Shown in pieces: positions 15,585 through 21,912 of a stretch of DNA of 64,000 nucleotides; the stretch's first letter is position 1; the number at the start of each line of letters is the position of its first letter. Under the pieces are notes generated by a model, which saw only the letters and a list, made by a program, of their open reading frames with translations, was not told the DNA's origin and made no database searches. Source of the stretch: Nocardioides sp. Root140 (GTDB taxonomy: Bacteria > Actinomycetota > Actinomycetes > Propionibacteriales > Nocardioidaceae). The stretch lies in the NCBI RefSeq assembly GCF_001426745.1, contig NZ_LMFI01000012.1:62123-126122 (forward strand), written 5' to 3'. The translations under genes were made by a program, and so were the position numbers.

Positions 15585-17171
15585 TCACGGAGCCAGCAGG
15601 ACGGTCTGGGTGTTGTTGCCGGGGTCGGCGTCCTCGGTGCCGTCGTCGGGGGTCACCGTGAAGGTGAGGGTGCTGGTGGTGAACACCTTCATCGCGGTCA
15701 GGTCGAAGGTCTCCGGGCCGTCCGCGCCGACGCTGCAGCTGAAGTTGCCCACGCCGATGCGGCTGCACCGTCCGTCGAGGAGGTCGAGGACCAGCACCGG
15801 GTTGTCGCTGGTGATCTGGAGGGTGGCCGGACCGTGGCTGACCGTGGAGGTGACCTTCCAGATCGTCGAGGCGGCGAGCCGCTCAGCGGAGGCGGTGATC
15901 GTCAGGTCGGCCACCGGTGGCGGTGGTGGTGGTGGCGGCGGTGGCGGCGGTGGCGGGGGCTGCTCCGTGGGTTTGTCCGTTGGCTTCGGCTCGTCCTTCG
16001 GCGGCGGGGCGGGGGAGTCGACGGGCGGCGCGGCATTGGTCGGTGGGACGACGGACGGCTCGGTCGTCGGGGCCGTTGAGGTCACCGGTGGCGCCGACGT
16101 CACGGGCGCAGGAACTGGCACCTTGGCCTTCGGCGGGGCCTTGGACTGTGCTGGCGCCGGCTGGGTGGCCGTCGGTGAAGGACTGTCGGTGGTGGCTGGT
16201 GCCTCGGCCCGGTCCCGCGCGGCGGGGGCCGGGTCGTCGCCACCGGACATGACCGCGAACGAGACCCCGGCGACGGCGGTCACCGCGACGACCCCGCTGA
16301 CGGCCGCCACCTGGGTGTTGGCGGCGACGAAGTCCTTGATCCGGTCGACGAAGAGAAGCAGGAAGCCCTTGGTGGCCAGCGATCCGGCGCCGGCGAGGTA
16401 GGCCATGCCGGCGGAGCTGCCCAGGAGGAGCGGCGCCAGCAGGGCGCCCAGGTTCGAGTTGACCTCGGTCAGCTCGAGGTAGATCGCCATGCAGCCACGA
16501 CACTCGTCGAGGTGCTTCTCGATGCGGGTGGCGTCGCGCTTGGCCACGCCCTGGCGCACGTAGGCGCCGAGGTGGTCGTGGGTCCAGCGGCACTCGGGCG
16601 CCTCGAGCTCTTCGGCGTGGGAGTTGAGGAAGGCCTGCCGCAGGCCCTCGCGGGCCCGGTAGGCAAGTGCCGACACGGAGTTGGGGCTCATGCCCAGCAG
16701 GGCGGCCACCTCGGCGGGCTTCTGGCCCTCGACCTCGGTGTGCCACAGGACCAGCTGCCACCGCTCGGGCAACGAGGCGAACGCCTTGGCGGCCGCGGCG
16801 TTCTCGAACCCCTCGACGGCGGTGTCGCGGAACGGCACCCCGGGGTCGAACGGCTCCAGGTCGTCGGTGGTGTGCAGCCGCGACCCGGCACGGATCCGGT
16901 CGACGTGGAGTCGGCGTACGGCGGTGAGCAGGTAGGCGCGGAACGCGACGTCGGGGCCGCCTCCGCCCTGGAGCACCTTGAGCACCTTGGTGAACGCGTC
17001 GGAGACGAGGTCGTCGGCGTCGGAGGGGCTCATCAGCTGGCGGGCCAGGCGGCGGGCCGCGCCCACGTGGCGCTCGAACAACTGGCCGTATGCGGACGTG
17101 TCGCCACCCCGGACGGCCGAGATCAGCTCGGCATCGCCCAGTTCCTCGAGTTCGGGAAGTGTGGTGCTCAC
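15585..17171 (-). CDS. ECF sigma factor fused to zinc anti-sigma, membrane and extracellular domains
   Basis: A 528-residue fusion. Residues 10-95 are sigma region 2 (VSDAFTKVLKVLQ, AYLLTAVRRLHVDRIR) and 125-182 region 4 (LPERWQLVLWHTEVEGQKP, AALLGMSPNSVSALAYRARE). Next comes a zinc anti-sigma motif, H220-x3-C224-x2-C227. Hydrophobic stretches lie at about 243-275 and 287-308, then a Pro/Thr/Ser-rich linker (312-404), fifteen consecutive prolines (405-419) and a beta-rich domain (420-528). The order implies a membrane-held sigma factor whose C-terminus is outside the cell and crosses the wall on the proline rod. Release would need proteolysis or a conformational signal. Actinobacterial ECF groups with such C-terminal extensions are known; this outer domain I cannot name. 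The start is a GTG at 17171. Confidence 0.85.
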   Translation of the reverse strand: MSTTLPELEELGDAELISAVRGGDTSAYGQLFERHVGAARRLARQLMSPSDADDLVSDAFTKVLKVLQGGGGPDVAFRAYLLTAVRRLHVDRIRAGSRLHTTDDLEPFDPGVPFRDTAVEGFENAAAAKAFASLPERWQLVLWHTEVEGQKPAEVAALLGMSPNSVSALAYRAREGLRQAFLNSHAEELEAPECRWTHDHLGAYVRQGVAKRDATRIEKHLDECRGCMAIYLELTEVNSNLGALLAPLLLGSSAGMAYLAGAGSLATKGFLLLFVDRIKDFVAANTQVAAVSGVVAVTAVAGVSFAVMSGGDDPAPAARDRAEAPATTDSPSPTATQPAPAQSKAPPKAKVPVPAPVTSAPPVTSTAPTTEPSVVPPTNAAPPVDSPAPPPKDEPKPTDKPTEQPPPPPPPPPPPPPPPVADLTITASAERLAASTIWKVTSTVSHGPATLQITSDNPVLVLDLLDGRCSRIGVGNFSCSVGADGPETFDLTAMKVFTTSTLTFTVTPDDGTEDADPGNNTQTVLLAP

Positions 17172-17367
17172 GGTTGTCCAACGATCCAGTTCGCAATTGA
17201 TGACGCTGTTCAGCGTAGTCCTCTGCGGACCCGGCCGCGCGGGCCCCGGAGCTGCCGGGGCAGACGTGCCCGGGAGAAAGTTTTGCGAAACCGCGTCATG
17301 AAGCCCGCCCCGCCCCGTTTCAAGGTCACGAGAACGTCGAGCATGACGAACCGAGGGGAGCAGGGCC

Positions 17368-18111
17368 GTGGGTTTCTTCGACACGTTGGTGCGACGAAGC
17401 AACACGGATGGTCCCGAGGCGATGGGCTCACTGGACGAACGCGTACGGCTGGGGTTGCCGGCGCCGTTCGAAGCAGTGGGAGAGGCTCTCGCCTCGGGAT
17501 CAGGCTCCGCTGAAGCCTGTGAAGTGGCAGGACGGGCTCTGGCCAGGGACGGAGCCTCGCTCGACGAGGCTCTCGACCAACTGGGCCAGACCAGTCGTGC
17601 CGTCACGGGAGGGGAACCGGCCTTTGACGACATCCGTGCGCTGTCCATGGCATGGAGCGAGTCGACACTGGCCTACCTGCACCAGCTGTCCTGCGAGGAC
17701 CCGCTCACGGGTCTGGCCAGTCTGGCGCACATCCGCAGCCGCCTGTCGGAGCTGTACCGGGGACAGCTCGGACGGGACGCTGCGGGAATCGAGGAGACCC
17801 ACGCCCTCGTGGTGATGGAGATCCCGGAGGAGCGGCCGGGTCACGGTGCCGACCAGTTCACGCGAGCAATGAGGCTTTCCCGCCTCGGGGACGCTGCGCG
17901 AACTGTCTTCAGCGGCACCGAGACCATCGGTCGCTCCGGCACGAACCGGGTCGTGGTGGTCGTGGATAGGGACGCGCAACTGGGTCGCCGTGTGGCGCTC
18001 GTGCGCACTTTGCTGGGGATGGCCGACCACCCGACCAGGATCTGGATCGAGGGACTGCCCTCGACCGACCGCGCGGCAGCCGCACTGCTCGACGAGCTCT
18101 GCCGCACCTGA
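17368..18111 (+). CDS. Degenerate GGDEF-like protein
   Basis: A 247-residue cytoplasmic protein. After a helical N-terminal half (1-105), residues 109-130 read CEDPLTGLASLAHIRSRLSE, the usual opening of a diguanylate cyclase domain. There is no GGDEF/GGEEF loop and no inhibitory RxxD; only a hydrophobic strand (NRVVVVVDRD) stands where the signature would be. It is probably a catalytically dead GGDEF relative acting as a sensor or scaffold. The start GTG at 17368 follows GAGGGGAGCAGGG. It is divergent from the fused ECF sigma gene across a 196-base gap, so the two may be co-regulated. Confidence 0.6.
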   Translation: MGFFDTLVRRSNTDGPEAMGSLDERVRLGLPAPFEAVGEALASGSGSAEACEVAGRALARDGASLDEALDQLGQTSRAVTGGEPAFDDIRALSMAWSESTLAYLHQLSCEDPLTGLASLAHIRSRLSELYRGQLGRDAAGIEETHALVVMEIPEERPGHGADQFTRAMRLSRLGDAARTVFSGTETIGRSGTNRVVVVVDRDAQLGRRVALVRTLLGMADHPTRIWIEGLPSTDRAAAALLDELCRT

Positions 18112-18156
18112 ACCTGCCGTACCTGAACCTGCCGGGGGAACTCGGCTCGGGGAGGC

Positions 18157-18183
18157 GCCGACCACCGTGTGCGGGTGGTCGGC
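18157..18183 (+). terminator. Hairpin after the GGDEF-like gene
   Basis: GCCGACCACC (18157-18166) pairs perfectly with GGTGGTCGGC (18174-18183) across a seven-base loop, 46 bases after the stop. Between stop and hairpin, ACCTGAACCTGCCG occurs twice in tandem. Confidence 0.75.
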
Positions 18184-18294
18184 TCCTCGGGCGTCTCGAC
18201 TTGGCTCGCTGCCCTGCGCACCTCACTGAGTGTCTCGACCCGCCCGTCGCGACCTCGCAAGCTCGGTCGCGGGGCTTGCTCGACCCGCCTCGCT
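18184..18294. repeat. Degenerate Nocardioidaceae-type TCTCGAC/GCTCG intergenic repeat
   Basis: This stretch is built of TCTCGAC, TCGCT and GCTCG words and holds a small hairpin (CGCGACC at 18248-18254 with GGTCGCG at 18265-18271). It resembles the palindromic intergenic repeats common in Nocardioides genomes, of which a cleaner copy lies at 58666. It codes for nothing that I can see. Confidence 0.4.
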
Positions 18295-18329
18295 ACTATC
18301 CGTGCACTCCTTCGTCGTGCACGGATAGT
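18295..18329. promoter_or_regulatory. Perfect 13-bp inverted repeat just upstream of the SRAP gene
   Basis: ACTATCCGTGCAC (18295-18307) and GTGCACGGATAGT (18317-18329) are exact inverse copies separated by nine bases; the right arm ends eight bases before the SRAP start codon. A hairpin here in the mRNA would mask the ribosome binding site, or the DNA could be an operator. It is not a LexA box. Confidence 0.65.
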
Positions 18330-18337
18330 CTCGGCGC

Positions 18338-19084
18338 ATGTGTGGACGCTATGCCTCGTCGCGCCAGCCCGAGGACCTCATCGAGGAGTTCGAGGTCCAG
18401 GAGTCGTTGGTCCCTGAGCCGCTGGAGGCCGACTACAACGTGGCCCCGACCAAGGACGTGTACGCCGTGCTCGAACGGCCCGCCAAGGAAGAGCGCCCGC
18501 AGCAGCGCCAGTTGCGCGTGCTGACCTGGGGCCTGATCCCGTCGTGGGCCAAGGAGGCCTCGATCGGCAACCGCATGATCAACGCGCGCATGGAGACCGT
18601 CGCCGAGAAGCCGGCGTACCGCCGTGCCTTCGCCTCGCGGCGTTGCCTGCTGCCCGCCGACGGCTACTTCGAGTGGTACAAGACCGAGGAGCAGACCAAG
18701 TCCGGCAAGCCGAAGAAGCAGCCCTACTTCATCCGCCCGCAGGACGGCGGGGTGCTGGCCATGGCGGGGCTCTACGAGATCTGGCGTGACCCGTCGCGGC
18801 CGGACGACGATCCGGCGCCGTTCCGCTGGACGTGCACGGTGATCACCACCGACGCGGAGGACTCGCTCGGCCGGATCCACGACCGCATGCCGTTGATGGT
18901 GCCCGCCGACCGCTGGAGCGACTGGCTCGACCCGACCAGCAAGTCGACCGATGACCTGCTGTCGTTGCTCGAACCCGCAGCCCCCGGGCGACTCGAGGCG
19001 TTCCCGGTCTCGACCCTGGTCAGCAACGTGCGCAACAACGGCCCTGAGCTCATCGAGCCGCTGCCCGTCGAAGGGGTGGAGTGA
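18338..19084 (+). CDS. SRAP (YedK/HMCES-type) abasic-site protein
   Basis: A 248-residue SOS-response-associated peptidase family protein. Catalytic Cys2 follows the start Met (MCGRYASS) and is exposed after Met removal. Other site residues are visible: the Asn of YNVAPT, the Glu of DGYFEWYK and the His of IHDRMP. Proteins of this family link covalently to abasic sites in single-stranded DNA and so protect forks. The stop and the start of the next gene overlap as TGATG, so the two are translated together. It lies between aroA and sigR, as recalled for its mycobacterial counterpart. Confidence 0.93.
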   Translation: MCGRYASSRQPEDLIEEFEVQESLVPEPLEADYNVAPTKDVYAVLERPAKEERPQQRQLRVLTWGLIPSWAKEASIGNRMINARMETVAEKPAYRRAFASRRCLLPADGYFEWYKTEEQTKSGKPKKQPYFIRPQDGGVLAMAGLYEIWRDPSRPDDDPAPFRWTCTVITTDAEDSLGRIHDRMPLMVPADRWSDWLDPTSKSTDDLLSLLEPAAPGRLEAFPVSTLVSNVRNNGPELIEPLPVEGVE

Positions 19085-19722
19085 TGGTCAACGTCGAGAA
19101 GATGCTGCCCACGCCGTACGGCGACGCACGGCTGGTGTCCTCACGCTCCCGTCGCCCGGTCGCCACACTGCTGCTCAGCCACGGCGCCGGTGCCGGGATC
19201 GACACTCCCGACCTGGAGGCACTGGCCAAGGCCCTGCCCGGCCAGGGCATCACGGTGCACCGCCTCGAGCAGCCGTGGAAGGTGGCCGGAAAGAAGGTCG
19301 CGACCGCCCCGCCCACCCTCGACGTGGCCCTGAAGCTCGCCGCGGACCACCTGCGGCCGCGAACACCGTTGATCCTCGGCGGCCGCTCCGCCGGGGCACG
19401 CTCGGCGGCCCGTTCGTCGCGCGCCCTGGGGGCGTCCGGCGTACTGGCCCTGTCGTTCCCGTTGCACCCACCGGGGCGGCCGGAGAAGAGCCGGGTCGAC
19501 GAGCTGCTCGGCGTGAAGGTGCCGCTGCTGGTCGTACAGGGCGCCCGTGACCCGATGGGCCGGCCCGAGGAGTTCCCGGCGGGCACCGAGCTGCTCGAGG
19601 TGCCCTACGCCGACCACTCGTTGCGGGTCGGCAAGGCCGCACCCCTGAGCGGTGACGACGTCACCGCGATGATCGTGGAGGCCACCCTGGAGTGGATCGT
19701 CCGGGAGGTCACCGGGCGCTGA
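19084..19722 (+). CDS. Alpha/beta-hydrolase, KANL3/Tex30 family
   Basis: A 212-residue hydrolase-fold protein. The oxyanion strand and turn (LLLSHGAGAGIDTPDL), the nucleophile elbow GGRSAGARSAAR (serine in GRSAG) and the late His of YADHSLRV are in place, with Asp in GARDPMGRP. This is the compact KANL3/Tex30-like family, often annotated as hydrolases of unknown substrate. The ATG at 19084 overlaps the SRAP stop; a GTG three bases earlier is possible. Confidence 0.8.
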   Translation: MVNVEKMLPTPYGDARLVSSRSRRPVATLLLSHGAGAGIDTPDLEALAKALPGQGITVHRLEQPWKVAGKKVATAPPTLDVALKLAADHLRPRTPLILGGRSAGARSAARSSRALGASGVLALSFPLHPPGRPEKSRVDELLGVKVPLLVVQGARDPMGRPEEFPAGTELLEVPYADHSLRVGKAAPLSGDDVTAMIVEATLEWIVREVTGR

Positions 19723-19734
19723 TCCGGCCCTCCG

Positions 19735-19760
19735 GGAATCAACCACGGTCCGGTTCTGTT
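19735..19760 (+). promoter_or_regulatory. SigR-type promoter upstream of sigR
   Basis: GGAAT (19735-19739, preceded by G) and GTT (19758-19760) are separated by exactly 18 bases, the SigR/SigH consensus of Streptomyces and mycobacteria. Transcription would begin near 19768, about 50 bases before the sigR ATG. This points to autoregulation of sigR-rsrA. Confidence 0.85.
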
Positions 19761-19817
19761 CTGGACTATGTGATCGCCGTACTCGAACGTCCCGCCGCCC
19801 CGGTAGTCTGGGAGGCG

Positions 19818-20456
19818 ATGACTGAATCCCTGACGACCGATGTCGACATGACCGAGGTCGACATCGCCAACGAGACCGACGCGCAGCGCTCGATGCGGTT
19901 CGAGCGCGACGCCATGCCCTTCCTCGACCAGCTCTACTCGGCCGCGATGCGGATGACCCGCAACCCGGCCGACGCCGAGGACCTGGTCCAGGAGACCTTC
20001 GCGAAGGCGTACTCCGCCTTCCACCAGTACAAGCCCGGCACGAACCTCAAGGCCTGGCTCTACCGCATCCTCACCAACACGTTCATCAACACCTATCGCA
20101 AGAAGCAGCGCCAGCCGCAGCAGTCGATGGCCGAAGACGTGGAGGACTGGCAGCTCGCCCGCGCGGAGTCACACTCCTCGACCGGGCTCAAGTCGGCGGA
20201 GATGGAAGCCCTCGAGCATCTCCCCGACTCCCAGGTGAAGGACGCGCTGCAGCGTCTCCCCGAGGAGTTCCGCCTCGCGGTCTACCTCGCCGACGTCGAG
20301 GGGTTCCCCTACAAGGAGATCGCCGAGATCATGGAGACACCCATCGGCACCGTGATGTCCAGGCTGCACCGCGGCCGGCGCCAGTTGCGCGACATGTTGT
20401 CGGGCTACGTCCGCGACAACTACCTGCTGAAGTCCGCCCCGGAAGGTGACGAGTGA
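19818..20456 (+). CDS. sigR: Redox-stress ECF sigma factor SigR/SigH
   Basis: A 212-residue ECF sigma factor. Region 2 (FLDQLYSAAMRMTRNPADAEDLVQETFAKA, residues about 35-64, and the AWLYRILTNTFINTYRKKQR recognition helix) and region 4 (LPEEFRLAVYLADVEGFPYK, IGTVMSRLHRGRRQLR) match the SigR/SigH group. It activates thiol-stress genes when freed from RsrA. ATG at 19818 is chosen; the GGGAGG is very close to it. The autoregulatory promoter would start transcripts at about 19768, and an in-frame GTG at 19770 could give a 16-residue longer form like the sigma-R prime of Streptomyces. Confidence 0.93.
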   Translation: MTESLTTDVDMTEVDIANETDAQRSMRFERDAMPFLDQLYSAAMRMTRNPADAEDLVQETFAKAYSAFHQYKPGTNLKAWLYRILTNTFINTYRKKQRQPQQSMAEDVEDWQLARAESHSSTGLKSAEMEALEHLPDSQVKDALQRLPEEFRLAVYLADVEGFPYKEIAEIMETPIGTVMSRLHRGRRQLRDMLSGYVRDNYLLKSAPEGDE

Positions 20457-20719
20457 TGACCGGGCAGAACGAGACCGAAGACTGTTCGGACTTCCTCGAG
20501 CGCATCGTCTACCTCATCGACAACGAGCTCGACGAGGCCGACTGCTCGGTCGTCCGCCAGCACCTCGACGAGTGTGGACCGTGCCTCGCGAAGTACGACC
20601 TCGAGCGCACCGTCAAGGCCGTCGTGGCCCGCTCGTGCTCCGAGTCGGCGCCGCAGGGCCTGCGTGAGCGGGTGCTCGTGCAGTTGCGCCAGGTGCAGGT
20701 CCGGATCACCGAACAGTGA
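20456..20719 (+). CDS. rsrA: Zinc-binding anti-sigma factor RsrA
   Basis: An 87-residue anti-sigma factor. The H36-x3-C40-x2-C43 motif (HLDECGPC) with upstream C10 is the zinc site whose C10-C43 type disulfide releases the sigma factor in RsrA. Two extra cysteines (C30, C61) are present. The start ATG overlaps the sigR stop (TGATG), which couples the two in near-equal amounts. Confidence 0.92.
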   Translation: MTGQNETEDCSDFLERIVYLIDNELDEADCSVVRQHLDECGPCLAKYDLERTVKAVVARSCSESAPQGLRERVLVQLRQVQVRITEQ

Positions 20720-20806
20720 CCCACGACGAGTGAAGTGTCCGGGCCGATTCGCGGCCCGGGTGGCTTTGCTGCGACAATGGCCGCCGCAGATCTCCAGGAG
20801 GAAACC

Positions 20807-20881
20807 ATGGGCAAGACCGGACGCAAGCGCCGCTCGCGCAAGAAGAAGGGCGCGAACCACGGCAAGCGCCCCAACGCCTGA
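20807..20881 (+). CDS. 50S ribosomal protein bL37
   Basis: A 24-codon gene: MGKTGRKRRSRKKKGANHG followed by KRPNA. It is extremely basic and ends with the NHGKRPN tail of bL37, the small actinobacterial ribosomal protein seen in mycobacterial ribosome structures. The ribosome binding site is strong (AGGAGG, five bases from ATG). It lies just behind sigR-rsrA, 87 bases after the rsrA stop, and may share the SigR promoter. A compound hairpin follows. It is too short for most gene finders. Confidence 0.85.
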   Translation: MGKTGRKRRSRKKKGANHGKRPNA

Positions 20882-20896
20882 TTCGTCAGGCCTGCT

Positions 20897-20931
20897 GAAC
20901 CCCCGAGCCAATCCCTTTGGCGAGGGGGTTC
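20897..20931 (+). terminator. Compound hairpin after the bL37 gene
   Basis: GAACCCCC (20897-20904) pairs with GGGGGTTC (20924-20931), with an inner GCCAA/TTGGC stem, followed by GTTCATTTG. It closes the sigR-rsrA-bL37 transcript. Confidence 0.75.
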
Positions 20932-21050
20932 GTTCATTTGTCGCGAACCGTGGGTTTTTGGTGCGCGAGCCTGCAACTCTTGCGCCTCGAACCGGCAATT
21001 CTTGAGTACGCCGTTGGCGGTCGGCGCGCATGGTGCGCGAGACTCACTGC

Positions 21051-21422
21051 ATGTCGACCGCTGACCTCACCGCCGCCCTGACCTTCACCGTCACCGACGA
21101 CGACACCGCGCTCGCGGTCGGCAGCGGCTCCCTTGCCGTCCTCGGCACACCGCGGCTGCTGGCCTGGTGTGAGGCGGTCACCTGCGCGGCGATCGAGCCC
21201 ACGCTGGCCGAGGGCAGTACCTCGGTCGGCACGCGTGTCTCCCTGGAGCACCTGGCCGCCAGCAAGGTCGGCGCCGAGGTGGTGGTCACCGCCTCGTCGT
21301 CGTACGCCGACGGGCGGCTGGTGCGCTTCGCGGTCTCCGCGCGCGACGGCGGCAAGCTGGTCGGCAACGGCGAGGTCACCCGGGTCGTCGTCGACGCCGA
21401 GAAGTTCCTGTCCCGGCTCTGA
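21051..21422 (+). CDS. Hot-dog thioesterase, FlK-like
   Basis: A 123-residue single hot-dog domain similar to the fluoroacetyl-CoA thioesterase FlK group: SGSLAVLGTPRLLAWCEAVT, then VGTRVSLEHLAASKVGAEV, with Thr, Glu and His in the usual places. It would hydrolyse an acyl-CoA in the cytoplasm; the substrate cannot be told. The start at 21051 (MSTADLTAALTF) fits the fold; seven further in-frame codons upstream are not needed. Its stop is two bases from the convergent GNAT gene. Confidence 0.8.
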   Translation: MSTADLTAALTFTVTDDDTALAVGSGSLAVLGTPRLLAWCEAVTCAAIEPTLAEGSTSVGTRVSLEHLAASKVGAEVVVTASSSYADGRLVRFAVSARDGGKLVGNGEVTRVVVDAEKFLSRL

Positions 21423-21424
21423 CC

Positions 21425-21910
21425 TCAGTTGAAGCGCAGGCCGAACGCCAGCAGGTCGATGCCCTCGACCGGCGACCAGTCCGCCTCCGGGAGCCGGGTG
21501 AAGCCGAGGGCGGCGTAGAGCCGGTGCGCCGACTTCATGGTCGGCAGCGACGAGAGGCGTACGCCGGACAACCCGCCGGCACGAGCCCGGTCGAGGCAGG
21601 CAGCCACCAGGGCACGGCCGACACCGCGACCTCGTGCGGTGGGAGCGACCACGAGCATCCGGAACTCACCCTCGTCGTCCTCGGCCGTCTCGCGCCACTT
21701 CGACCCGGTGGGGCAGTACGTCACAGCCCCCAGGAGCTCGCCCTCGTCGACCGCGACCAGCAGCTCGGCTCCGGTGGCTCGCGCCTGCGCGTCCTTCAGC
21801 TCGGCCACGTATTCGGCAGTGGCATGGATGTACCCCTCGTCGACGTACACCGCCGCGGTCAGCTCGCCGATGCGACTGAGCTCGGCGGCGTGCGCCTCCC
21901 TGACCTCCAT
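21425..21910 (-). CDS. GNAT family N-acetyltransferase
   Basis: A 161-residue GNAT protein. The acetyl-CoA loop VVAPTARGRGVGRALVAACL (Q/R-x2-G-x-G/A) and strand-4 residues (FRMLVV) are clear, and the C-terminal MKSAHRLYAALGFTRLP is typical. Substrate unknown. It is the last gene of a three-gene minus-strand transcript: the ATG lies two bases after the stop of the TPP enzyme. Confidence 0.9.
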   Translation of the reverse strand: MEVREAHAAELSRIGELTAAVYVDEGYIHATAEYVAELKDAQARATGAELLVAVDEGELLGAVTYCPTGSKWRETAEDDEGEFRMLVVAPTARGRGVGRALVAACLDRARAGGLSGVRLSSLPTMKSAHRLYAALGFTRLPEADWSPVEGIDLLAFGLRFN

Positions 21911-21912
21911 GC

